From G965202915 sp965202915 (GTDB taxonomy: Bacteria; Pseudomonadota; Gammaproteobacteria; Eutrophobiales; Eutrophobiaceae), in assembly GCA_965202915.1 (NCBI GenBank), contig OZ241847.1, positions 2,232,001-2,296,000 of the forward strand: a DNA stretch of 64,000 bases, read 5' to 3'. The notes below the pieces were generated by a model. It saw only the letters and a list, made by a program, of their open reading frames with translations. It had not been told where the DNA came from and ran no database searches. The first letter of the stretch is position 1. Each line of letters begins with the position of its first letter. The position numbers and the translations under genes were made by a program. This document shows positions 1-8,094 of the stretch, piece after piece.

Positions 1-96
1 TTGGATATTCAAGGATTGGATAAAGATCGTGCCGGAGAGTTGATAATGACCGCCAGACAGCCTTGGTTCGAAGCCGAAAAAATGAGTAAGGTGTGA
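1..96 (+). CDS. nusA: NusA, C-terminal end (partial)
   Basis: The reading frame is open at the left edge and gives 31 residues ending in a TGA at 94-96. The stretch ERAG-like 'DRAGELIMTAR' followed by a Trp-Phe pair matches the second acidic-repeat (helix-hairpin-helix) domain at the end of gammaproteobacterial NusA, the transcription elongation, termination and antitermination factor. The next gene, infB, starts 7 bases after the stop, which is the standard nusA-infB order and supports the call. Only the C-terminus is visible, so the KH and S1 domains cannot be checked. Confidence 0.85.
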   Translation: MDIQGLDKDRAGELIMTARQPWFEAEKMSKV

Positions 97-103
97 GCAA
101 GAG

Positions 104-2602
104 ATGGCAAAGATAACAATAGCTGAATTTGCTAAAAATATAGGAGTCCCGACTGATCGTCTGACGCAGCAATTGATGGAAGCGGGCATGGGTGAAAAAT
201 CCGCCAATGGCATGATCACCGATGAGGAAAAATCTGATCTGCTTAATTTTCTGCGCCGCAGACATAGTAAAAAAGACGGCTTTGAACCTGAGAAAATTAT
301 CCTGAAAAGAAAAACAATCAGTGAAATCAAAATGCCGCCCACCACCCAGAGCAGAATAAAGTCGCGGACAAAAACAGTGAACGTTGAATTTAGAAAACGC
401 CGCACCTACGTTAAACGGAGCGTGGTAGCCAAAGACATGCTGAAGCAGAGGGAAGATGAAGTTGCCGCGCAACAGGCCAAACAACAGGAGGCAGAAGAGC
501 AGAAATTAAAAATTCAGGCCGAAAAAGTCGCTCAACAAGCCGAGGAAGCGACGCCCCAGGCCGACGCGCTAAACAATGAAAAGGCGACGCTGATCAGTGA
601 ACCCCCGATAACCGCCGAAGAAAATGAAGTGAACGCGGCGTCTATGGACGCCGTGCCGCAGGCCACACCGGCGGCTGACGAGCCGGAAACGCCAAAGAAA
701 CAAGCGGAGCAAAAGGATCATAATAGTCGTAAAGAATTGCATATTGCGAGTGAAAAATCCGGCCGGCGCAGGAAAAGAACCATCCGTCCGAAATCGGTGG
801 TTGCCCAGGCATCACGCAAGCATGGATTTGAAAAACCAACCGCACCGATCGTTCATGCAGTGGAAATTCCCGAAAGCATTACCGTGGCGGATCTGGCCCA
901 ACGCATGTCCATTAAGGCTTCCGAAGTGCTCAAGACCATGATGGGGCTGGGCAGTATCGCCACTATCAATCAGACTATCGATCAGGACGTGGCCGCAATT
1001 GTGGTGGAAGAGATGGGGCACAAACCGCAAATGCTAAAGGAGAACGCGCTGGAGGAAAAAATCATTCAGTCATCAAAGCAAGCGGGGGCGCAAATCAGCC
1101 GCACGCCGATCGTAACCATTATGGGACACGTTGACCACGGTAAAACGTCTTTGCTGGATTATATTCGCCGTTCCAAGGTGGCCGCCGGGGAACCCGGTGG
1201 CATCACGCAACATATTGGCGCATATCGGGTCTCCACCGATAACGGCGATATTACCTTCCTCGACACACCGGGGCATGAGGCATTTACTGCAATGCGCGCT
1301 CGCGGGGCAAAAGTGACTGACGTGGTCGTGGTGGTTATCGCGGCCGATGATGGGGTCATGCCGCAAACCGATGAGGCGATCAAACATGCCAGGGCGGGTT
1401 CGGTGCCCATCATAGTTGCGATCAATAAAATTGACAAAGATGACGCGGATACCGAGCGCGTCAAGCGGGAATTATCCAAGCATGGGCTGATTTCCGAAGA
1501 CCTGGGCGGCGATACCATGGTGATTCACGTGTCTGCAAAAACCGGGCAGGGCATTGATGAACTGCTGGACGGTATTCTCCTGCAAACGGAAATACTTGAG
1601 CTTAAGGCCATCAAATCCGGGCCTGCATCAGGCACTGTGATCGAATCGAGACTGGACAAGGGACGTGGTCCGGTGGCCTCGATCCTGGTGCAGAATGGCA
1701 AATTAAACAAGGGCGACGTTATATTAAGCGGGCATGAGTTTGGGCGGGTTCGATCCATGATTGATCATAGTGGCAGGGAAGTAAGCGAAGTCGGACCTTC
1801 AACGCCGGTGGAGGTGTTCGGCTTGTCCGGCACGCCCAGGGCCGGCGATGAAATGATCGTCGTGCCGGATGAAAAGAAAGCGCGTGAGATTGCATTATTC
1901 AGGCAGGGGAAATACCGCGAAACCAAAATGGTACGGCAACAGACTGCCAAGCTCGAAGACGTGCTGTCACAAATGGGCGATGGCCTGGCAACCGGGTTGA
2001 ATTTGATAATCAAAACCGACGTGCAGGGTTCGGCTGAAGCAATGGTGGATATGCTGACGCGCTTGAGCAATGATGAAGTCCAGGTCAATATCGTCAGCAG
2101 TGGAGTGGGCGGGATCACAGAATCGGATATCAATTTGGCGATGACCTCCAAAGGGAGGGTGATCGGTTTTAACGTCCGTGCCGACGCCGCGGCAAAAAAG
2201 CTGGCTGATGCGGAAGGTATAGATCTGCGCTATTACAGCGTCATCTATGACGTGGTTGATGACGTGAAAGCAATAATCACCGGATTGCTTACGCCTGAAG
2301 TGCATGAACAGATCATCGGTATTGCAGAGGTGCGTGATGTATTCCATTCTCCCAAATTTGGGAATATTGCCGGATGTATGGTTGCAAGCGGAGCCATAAA
2401 GCGCAATAGCCCAATTCGGGTGTTGCGCGACAATATCGTCATCTACCAGGGCGAATTGGAATCATTGAGACGATTCAAAAATGACGTCAGCGAGGTTAAA
2501 TCCGGGATGGAATGCGGGATAGGCGTTAAAAATTACACCGACGTCAGAGTCGGGGATCAGATAGAAATATTTGAATGTGTCGAAGTGGAGCGTAATACAT
2601 AG
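104..2602 (+). CDS. infB: Translation initiation factor IF-2
   Basis: An 832-residue GTPase that brings initiator tRNA to the 30S subunit and promotes 50S joining. An IF2_N module begins the protein (MAKITIAEFAKNIG), followed by a charged, Glu/Lys/Ala-rich linker and a second IF2_N module near residues 253-303. The G domain has G1 GHVDHGKT at 341-348, G3 DTPGH at 387-391 and G4 NKID at 441-444. Beta-barrel domains and the fMet-tRNA-binding C-domain complete it. Length is close to E. coli IF-2 (890 aa). The ATG at 104 follows GAGCAAGAG and lies 7 bases after nusA, so the two are co-transcribed. rbfA follows 40 bases downstream. Confidence 0.98.
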   Translation: MAKITIAEFAKNIGVPTDRLTQQLMEAGMGEKSANGMITDEEKSDLLNFLRRRHSKKDGFEPEKIILKRKTISEIKMPPTTQSRIKSRTKTVNVEFRKRRTYVKRSVVAKDMLKQREDEVAAQQAKQQEAEEQKLKIQAEKVAQQAEEATPQADALNNEKATLISEPPITAEENEVNAASMDAVPQATPAADEPETPKKQAEQKDHNSRKELHIASEKSGRRRKRTIRPKSVVAQASRKHGFEKPTAPIVHAVEIPESITVADLAQRMSIKASEVLKTMMGLGSIATINQTIDQDVAAIVVEEMGHKPQMLKENALEEKIIQSSKQAGAQISRTPIVTIMGHVDHGKTSLLDYIRRSKVAAGEPGGITQHIGAYRVSTDNGDITFLDTPGHEAFTAMRARGAKVTDVVVVVIAADDGVMPQTDEAIKHARAGSVPIIVAINKIDKDDADTERVKRELSKHGLISEDLGGDTMVIHVSAKTGQGIDELLDGILLQTEILELKAIKSGPASGTVIESRLDKGRGPVASILVQNGKLNKGDVILSGHEFGRVRSMIDHSGREVSEVGPSTPVEVFGLSGTPRAGDEMIVVPDEKKAREIALFRQGKYRETKMVRQQTAKLEDVLSQMGDGLATGLNLIIKTDVQGSAEAMVDMLTRLSNDEVQVNIVSSGVGGITESDINLAMTSKGRVIGFNVRADAAAKKLADAEGIDLRYYSVIYDVVDDVKAIITGLLTPEVHEQIIGIAEVRDVFHSPKFGNIAGCMVASGAIKRNSPIRVLRDNIVIYQGELESLRRFKNDVSEVKSGMECGIGVKNYTDVRVGDQIEIFECVEVERNT

Positions 2603-2642
2603 ACCGCAGTCAGGTGACGCTGCTTTATCATAAGTCGATATC

Positions 2643-3002
2643 ATGCCAAAAGAATTTGGACGCAATCGCCGTATTGCCGAGTTGATCAAGCACGAGCTGG
2701 CGGGGGCCTTGCAACAGCGGTTCCCGACCAGTCAATATGGCCTTATCACCCTGTCGGCGGTGGACGTCAGCCCTGACCTGGAAAATGCCAGGGTTTATGT
2801 AACCTGCCTCAGAGAGGATAGCGATATCCCGGTTTTTATCAAAGCACTGAATGCGCAGACGTATTTTTTTAGAACCCGGATCGCCAGGGTAATGCACTCC
2901 AGAAAAGTGCCGGTAATACAATTCCAATATGACGAATCGATACGGCGGAGTGAACGTCTGACTGCGCTGCTTGATTCACTGGCACCGCCAAAGACCGATT
3001 GA
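2643..3002 (+). CDS. rbfA: 30S ribosome-binding factor RbfA
   Basis: A 119-residue single KH-fold protein that binds the immature 30S subunit near helix 1 of 16S rRNA and is needed for late 16S processing and cold adaptation. The start MPKEFGRNRRIAELIKHELA and the central 'LITLSAVDVSPDLENARVYVT' region are typical of the family, as is the length. It sits between infB and truB, the usual order. No strong Shine-Dalgarno sequence is visible ahead of the ATG, and translational coupling to infB across the 40-base gap is possible. Confidence 0.96.
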   Translation: MPKEFGRNRRIAELIKHELAGALQQRFPTSQYGLITLSAVDVSPDLENARVYVTCLREDSDIPVFIKALNAQTYFFRTRIARVMHSRKVPVIQFQYDESIRRSERLTALLDSLAPPKTD

Positions 3003-3027
3003 TCAAAATAATCAGCCCGGAAAGACG

Positions 3028-3930
3028 GTGCAACGCGGTAGAAACCTGAACGGTATATTATTATTGGATAAGCCCGCCGGCAGGACCTCCAACCAGGTTT
3101 TACAAGTCATCAAGAGACTATTTGATGCAGACAAGGCCGGGCACACCGGCAACTTGGACAGACCGGCGACCGGATTATTAATCATCTGTTTTGGCCGTGC
3201 CACCAAGATATCCGGCTTCCTGTTAAATGCGGATAAATATTATCGAGTCCAATGCCGGTTGGGTATTCAAACCACAACCGGAGACGCCGAGGGTGATATC
3301 GTCGAGCAGAGACCGGTGGACAATTATTCTGCGACCGATATCCGGCCGATACTATCGGCATTTACCGGTGAGAGTAAGCAGGTGCCGCCGATGTATTCCG
3401 CGCTGAAACATAATGGCCGGAGATTGTATCGACTCGCCTATCGAGGCATCAACGTGGCGCGTAAACCGCGCAAAATAAAAATTTCCAAGATCAAGCTGCT
3501 TGACTATGCATCCGAGCGACTGAGCCTGGAAGTGCACTGCTCAAAAGGGACCTATATTCGCGTCCTGGTGGAAGATATTGGCGATAAGTTGGGTTGTGGC
3601 GCGCACGTGCATGATCTCAGACGGCTTGGTATCGGACATTTTAGCGCTCAGCAAATGCTGTCATTGGACACGATTGAGGACTTGGCGCAACAAGGATATG
3701 CCGCTCTGGATAAGTTGCTTCTCCCGATAGATGCGGCCTTGACAAATTTGGCCACCGTATATCTGGATGAAAAGACGGCGTACTATTTGCGCCGGGGGCG
3801 GGCCGTGCGGGTGTCGGATGCGCCGGCACAGGGGTGGCTGCGAATCTATGATGAGCGGGGAAACTTTTTTGCCATTGGAGAGGCAAGGGGGGACGGGCAT
3901 ATCGCTACAAAGCGTTTAATCATCCCCTGA
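3028..3930 (+). CDS. truB: tRNA pseudouridine(55) synthase TruB
   Basis: It makes pseudouridine 55 in the T-loop of tRNAs. I place the start at the GTG at 3028 (300 aa) rather than further upstream: GGAAAG precedes it by a few bases, and the product then begins like E. coli TruB (arginine/glycine-rich, then LNGILLLDKPAG). The catalytic Asp lies in GHTGNLDRPATG. The Asp is intact, but the usual GHTGALDPLATG has changed at three flanking positions. The later 'GTYIRVLVEDIG' and 'AHVHDLRRLGIG' motifs are normal, and a PUA-like end follows. It is 25 bases after rbfA. The expected rpsO and pnp do not follow. Confidence 0.95.
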   Translation: MQRGRNLNGILLLDKPAGRTSNQVLQVIKRLFDADKAGHTGNLDRPATGLLIICFGRATKISGFLLNADKYYRVQCRLGIQTTTGDAEGDIVEQRPVDNYSATDIRPILSAFTGESKQVPPMYSALKHNGRRLYRLAYRGINVARKPRKIKISKIKLLDYASERLSLEVHCSKGTYIRVLVEDIGDKLGCGAHVHDLRRLGIGHFSAQQMLSLDTIEDLAQQGYAALDKLLLPIDAALTNLATVYLDEKTAYYLRRGRAVRVSDAPAQGWLRIYDERGNFFAIGEARGDGHIATKRLIIP

Positions 3931-4029
3931 TCGGTGGGCACTGCCAAGCGATAAAAATAGCGGGAATAGAGTGTATCTTTATGGCTCCGAGACAAACCAG
4001 GCACCATTTCTTCCATGCGGGTTATCGAT

Positions 4030-5199
4030 TTACCAGGGACGGAGAACAAAATCAGCGACTTTCGAAGAATAATCTATCGGGGGAATGCGATGCCTTTTCC
4101 ATTTGGGTTGGGCCAGCTCATCCAATGCCTCAAGGATTTCCGGTTCTGACGCATCTGCCGGCAGCGACAGACCCGCTTTGAAACGATGAATTTCCTTTAT
4201 GGTGTCTGCTTCCGGCGGCCCAAGAAATAGAACCGGCGCCTCCGTTTGGAGAATTCCGTACAGCTTGCTGGGAATAATGATGCCCTCCCATCCCGGATTC
4301 ATTGTGATTAAGTGCACGGTGGCGTTGAAAAAAAGATTAGTGAATTCTTCCAATGGCGGATAATCAAGGACACAAAAGTTTTTGAGGTCGTTAGTATCCT
4401 CGATCAGCTGCTTGCGACCAGACCCGCGGATGACAAACACGAATATCCAGTCATTGTGGTTTGCTTCAGACAACAAACGAGCCGCGCCCACTAGGGCTTT
4501 TGAGGAATGACCCCGGCCAAGATTGCCCGCGTAGAGGGCGATCTTGGCGTCCTTCAGTCCGTGCCTCTCGACAAGGCTGTCATTGCTTGTCTTGTGGCGC
4601 CGGAGCGGACGGGCATCCCATGGAGGGATCACAACAATTGCCTGATCGCGATTATGTAAGGCAGGATAACGACTTAGGCGTTGCTTCTGTTTCTCGCCGA
4701 GCGAGATCACGCCCGCAATACTTTTCAGTCCCAGGTTGTTTACGCGGCGCAGGCAACGATAGACAATACCGCTCTCGTTTAGGAACGAAGCAGCCGCCAA
4801 TGCCTCCGGATAGAGATCCATCGCCCACAAAATCAGAGAGCGCTTCCTGCCATAGCAAAACAGGCGTGAGGGCCAGGCACTGAAGATCAAAAAAGGTGGG
4901 TCCGTCAATAGAACACAACGGTCCCAGTTAAGCAGTGGGACCCGGATGAGGGCCTGGCACCAGAACAGAAACCAGTTGAGAGGACGCAAGCGGAAAGGCG
5001 GGGTAAAGGCAAAATGCATGACAAATGCGCCGGCTCTATCCGCTCGCGCGGGCATTGAAGGCACGTATGAATCGCGGCTGGAAAAAACCTCCACGGTGTG
5101 ACCCTTGACGGCCAGGTGGAGAGCCACGTCATGGAGCATTCTGCCGGAGGGAGAAGCCTGCTCGTCTCCGAAAAATCGATTGACTAAGAGAATACGCAT
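4030..5199 (-). CDS. Glycosyltransferase, GT4-like (WbuB type)
   Basis: A predicted 389-residue glycosyltransferase of the GT-B fold. The N-terminus MRILLVNRFFGDE, followed by PSGRMLHDVALHLAVKGH, is the acceptor-domain opening typical of GT4 sugar transferases acting on cell-surface glycans. The C-terminal half has 'ALYAGNLGRGH' and a nucleotide-sugar-binding region with the EGIIIPSKLYG signature, a GT4 E-x7-type motif. The ATG at 5199 is preferred over an in-frame TTG 15 bases upstream, because neither has a clear ribosome-binding site and the ATG gives the canonical N-terminus. The gene stands alone on the minus strand between truB and rpsF, without other polysaccharide genes. Acceptor and donor are unknown. 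Confidence 0.85.
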   Translation of the reverse strand: MRILLVNRFFGDEQASPSGRMLHDVALHLAVKGHTVEVFSSRDSYVPSMPARADRAGAFVMHFAFTPPFRLRPLNWFLFWCQALIRVPLLNWDRCVLLTDPPFLIFSAWPSRLFCYGRKRSLILWAMDLYPEALAAASFLNESGIVYRCLRRVNNLGLKSIAGVISLGEKQKQRLSRYPALHNRDQAIVVIPPWDARPLRRHKTSNDSLVERHGLKDAKIALYAGNLGRGHSSKALVGAARLLSEANHNDWIFVFVIRGSGRKQLIEDTNDLKNFCVLDYPPLEEFTNLFFNATVHLITMNPGWEGIIIPSKLYGILQTEAPVLFLGPPEADTIKEIHRFKAGLSLPADASEPEILEALDELAQPKWKRHRIPPIDYSSKVADFVLRPW

Positions 5200-5706
5200 G
5201 AAGGCAGGACTCAATTACAGTACAGGCAGTGTAGAAGCAGGTGCAAGCTGATAGACGGTCAATACGGTTACAAAAAATACCCTGATGCAGGACGACAAAC
5301 CATGCCGGCATTTATTCTGTTGTCAATGAGTCTGGATTGCAGTCCGGGCATTATTGAGATTCCACATGAAATAGGTTGGCTATGATGTATGGGTATTATA
5401 AAACACCTGCATTGACAAATACAGCGGGGAAGCATGCACTTAGGTTGCAAAGGGGCCATTGATGGACAAGAGTTAAAGCATGGCTATTGCCGGCGTGGTG
5501 GTATCGCTTGAATAACGGTCACAGAGCCGGGCATGCATGGAATCACAAAGCAAATTGGCACAACGGATAGCGGTCAATGCCAAAATTTCGTCTTTTTTAC
5601 ACTTAAATGCATTGCATGAGGACGGCGACTCATCTACAATTAACCCTTTAGCGTTTGTCTCACCGTCTTAAAATGAGGAAATTACTTAACCATGAGGATG
5701 CAATAG
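5200..5706. other. 507-bp intergenic region upstream of rpsF
   Basis: No gene could be supported here. Short open frames on either strand lack ribosome-binding sites and protein-like composition. The right end holds the predicted rpsF promoter and a leader of about 60 bases. The left part should contain the promoter of the divergent glycosyltransferase, but no convincing hexamer pair was found for it. No tRNA-like cloverleaf was recognised. Confidence 0.6.
5612..5640 (+). promoter_or_regulatory. Predicted sigma-70 promoter of the rpsF operon
   Basis: TTGCAT (5612-5617) and TACAAT (5635-5640) are separated by exactly 17 bases, in the correct direction for rpsF. Transcription would begin near 5647, leaving a leader of about 60 bases. 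In E. coli the leader of this operon binds the S6:S18 complex for feedback. A CACCGTC stretch lies in this leader, but I could not fold it into the known motif with confidence. Confidence 0.6.
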
Positions 5707-6204
5707 ATGCGGCACTATGAAATTGTGTTATTGGTCCATCCCGACCAGAGCGACCAGGTGCCCGCGATGGTAGATAAATACCAGGCCATGGTCACTACTA
5801 ATGGTGGTGCCATTCATCGCATTGAAGACTGGGGACGGAGATTGCTCGCCTATCCGATCAATAAAATGCATAAAGCGCATTATATTCTGCTCAATATCGA
5901 ATGCGACGCGGATATCCTTAAACAGCTTACCGACGGGTTTTTCTTCAACGACGCGGTTATTCGTAATCTTGTTATTCGCCGTGACCGCGCCTTCAAGGAA
6001 CCATCGCTGTTGGCAAAATCCGATGAAGAAGGTGATGACGGCGACGACGCGGAGGCACAGGAACCGGAAAGTGTTGAAGGAGAGGATTTAAAGCAGTCTG
6101 ATGCACAGGAGCTGCCGGCGGATAACACCGCCGATCCGGTGGAAGAAACCTCCGGGGAACGCGACGAAACAGCCGAAGACGCGGCGGCAACCGATAAAGT
6201 ATAG
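5707..6204 (+). CDS. rpsF: Ribosomal protein bS6 with a long acidic tail
   Basis: A primary 30S platform protein that binds 16S rRNA together with bS18. The ferredoxin-like core covers residues 1 to about 100 (MRHYEIVLLVHPDQSDQVPA, then the RIEDWGRRLLAYPI region). It is followed by some 60 residues dominated by Asp, Glu, Ala and Ser. E. coli S6 is about 131-135 aa and carries a short tail extended after translation with glutamates by RimK; here the acidic tail is genetically encoded and makes 165 aa. GAGGA at 5694-5698 is correctly spaced from the ATG at 5707. It is the first gene of rpsF-rpsR-DUF2232-rplI. Confidence 0.97.
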   Translation: MRHYEIVLLVHPDQSDQVPAMVDKYQAMVTTNGGAIHRIEDWGRRLLAYPINKMHKAHYILLNIECDADILKQLTDGFFFNDAVIRNLVIRRDRAFKEPSLLAKSDEEGDDGDDAEAQEPESVEGEDLKQSDAQELPADNTADPVEETSGERDETAEDAAATDKV

Positions 6205-6215
6205 AGGAACACTCG

Positions 6216-6440
6216 ATGGCATATTTTTTAAAACATAAGCGCTATTGCCGCTTTACAGTAGAGCGTGTTGAGGAAATTGATTACAAGGATATAAACATGC
6301 TAAGGAATTACATTACCGAAACGGGGAAAATTATCCCGAGTAGAATGTCCGGTACCAGTGCAAAATATCAGCGACAGTTGGCGACGGCAATTAAACGTGC
6401 AAGATTTCTGGCGCTTATGCCATACTGTGACGCACACTAG
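6216..6440 (+). CDS. rpsR: Ribosomal protein bS18
   Basis: A 74-residue 30S protein that pairs with bS6 on the platform. The family features are present: the basic start with a Cys (KRYCRF), 'IDYKDINMLRNYITETGKI', then the PSRMSGTSAKYQRQLATAIK block and the end in RARFLALMPY. Length matches E. coli S18 (75 aa). It starts 11 bases after rpsF, so the pair is translated from one message. Confidence 0.98.
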   Translation: MAYFLKHKRYCRFTVERVEEIDYKDINMLRNYITETGKIIPSRMSGTSAKYQRQLATAIKRARFLALMPYCDAH

Positions 6441-6533
6441 CAAAATATATATTATTGTTGTCACCCCCGGGTTGCCAGAATAACCATGACAAGCCGGGTA
6501 TCGTCCGATACCATTTGATTTTGAGAAGCGGCA

Positions 6534-7436
6534 ATGCACGCATTGGGCAACCATATACTTCGCGGCCGGTCACAAGCGATTATAATTATTACCGCCTTCA
6601 CCCTGTGCTCCGTGATATTATTTCCATTGGCTTATTTGCTAAGTGGCGCGCCGCTGGCCCTGGTCACTTTGGGGCAAGGCAGTCGGCAGGGCCTGCAGGT
6701 TATTATCGGGGTCGGACTGGTTCTGACTTTATTTAGCCTGGCCGTGCAATGGCCGGTGCATCTGGTACTGGCATATTCTATTTTTATCTGGATACCGGTG
6801 TGGTTATGCGCAACCATTTTGCGCTTGAGTCAACAACAGGGCATACTGGTAACCGCGGCCGGTTTAATGGGCATAGTGACATTGGCCACCTTATACGTCA
6901 CATTGAGCGACACTGGCGGCTGGTGGCAAAATCTGCTTAATAACGTAATTGAAAAGAATCTGCCCATTGAGCAACAAGCCGAATACAAAGACAGGCTATT
7001 GCCGATGGCGGAGTTTATCAGCGCTTTGCTGGTGGTCGGCTTTGTGGTAAATTTGGTCACAACGGTCATGTTGTCGCGCTGGTGGCAGGCTTTGCTGTAC
7101 AATCCGGGTGGATTCGGTAAAGAATTTCGCGCACTCCGGTTGCCACCGGTAATACTGATGCTGACCGCGGTAAATATTATTGCCTGCCTGGTCGTAGCCG
7201 AGCCCTGGGGCCGGTTTGCCAGAGACACGTTGGCGGTAATAGTATTTATGTTTTTATTTCAGGGTCTGGCTTTGGCGCATAGAACCGTCGACGCCAGGCG
7301 CTTACCTGATTTTTGGCTGGTGATCACGTACGGCTTACTGCTGCTTGTACCGGGGTTGGCACTGTTTATGGCCTGCCTGGGGATGATCGACAGTTGGCAT
7401 GCAAGCCGTAAGCCCATCAGGCCTAATCATGATTAA
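6534..7436 (+). CDS. DUF2232 (YybS-like) polytopic membrane protein
   Basis: A 300-residue integral membrane protein of unknown function, with about eight hydrophobic segments and short polar loops. A DUF2232 membrane protein between rpsR and rplI is a conserved arrangement in many gammaproteobacteria, and both composition and position fit. GAGAAG precedes the ATG at 6534. It lies 93 bases after rpsR and 42 bases before rplI in the same direction. No catalytic motif can be named, and the biological role is not known. Confidence 0.8.
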   Translation: MHALGNHILRGRSQAIIIITAFTLCSVILFPLAYLLSGAPLALVTLGQGSRQGLQVIIGVGLVLTLFSLAVQWPVHLVLAYSIFIWIPVWLCATILRLSQQQGILVTAAGLMGIVTLATLYVTLSDTGGWWQNLLNNVIEKNLPIEQQAEYKDRLLPMAEFISALLVVGFVVNLVTTVMLSRWWQALLYNPGGFGKEFRALRLPPVILMLTAVNIIACLVVAEPWGRFARDTLAVIVFMFLFQGLALAHRTVDARRLPDFWLVITYGLLLLVPGLALFMACLGMIDSWHASRKPIRPNHD

Positions 7437-7478
7437 GACGGGGCACTGTCCCATTTGTTAATTAACGGTAGCGATGAG

Positions 7479-7931
7479 ATGGACATTATTTTATTGGAAA
7501 AAGTGCATAGTCTCGGTGACCTGGGAGATCAGGTCAAAGTCAGGCCCGGATACGGGCGCAATTATTTGATACCCAGCGGCAAGGCGGTGGCAGCCTCCGA
7601 TGATAATCGCAAGATGGTCAAAGTCCGGCAGGCGGAGCTGGAAAAACAGCAAAAACAAACCCTGGAGCGAGCCGCTGCCAGGGCCGAAAAGATGCGGGAC
7701 TTGACAGTCGATATCACCAGCAAAGCCGGTGCCTCGGGCAAACTGTTTGGTTCCGTGGGAACCGCCGATATAGCCGCCGCGGCCACGGCCGCCGGAGTGG
7801 AACTCGCCAAGCACGAGGTCAGATTACCGCAGGGTTCACTACGGGCAACGGGTGAATATGATATTGACGTGCAATTACACGCGGACGTGACAACGGCAAT
7901 TAAAATCAATATTGTAGCGGAGGAATCTTAG
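7479..7931 (+). CDS. rplI: Ribosomal protein bL9
   Basis: A 50S protein that binds 23S rRNA near the L1 stalk through its N-terminal domain; its long helix connects to a C-terminal domain. The start at the ATG at 7479 gives MDIILLEKVHSLGDLGDQVK, which aligns with residue 1 of E. coli L9; an upstream in-frame TTG at 7455 would add eight unmatched residues. 'GYGRNYLIPSGKA', the charged connecting helix and 'GKLFGSVGTADIA' are all present. The product is 150 aa, against 149 in E. coli. Confidence 0.97.
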   Translation: MDIILLEKVHSLGDLGDQVKVRPGYGRNYLIPSGKAVAASDDNRKMVKVRQAELEKQQKQTLERAAARAEKMRDLTVDITSKAGASGKLFGSVGTADIAAAATAAGVELAKHEVRLPQGSLRATGEYDIDVQLHADVTTAIKINIVAEES

Positions 7932-8094
7932 CTATAGGTATGATGCACTTTTAGCTCCAGGCCATCAAACATCCCATCTCGTATTAGATACGCGGATAGG
8001 TTGATGAATTTGTAAGCTGCTGCCGATGACCCCGGTTCCGTGGCTTGTTGCGAAAGCTCATCATTGCAGAGCAAACGAAAATCCGGAGGAAATA

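Noticed and set aside
5268..5459. 63-codon minus-strand frame upstream of rpsF
   Set aside because: Cys- and Pro-rich composition, no ribosome-binding site and no family resemblance.
5647..5706. S6:S18-binding leader motif upstream of rpsF
   Set aside because: A CCG is present, but I could not form the two-stem structure of the known motif by hand.
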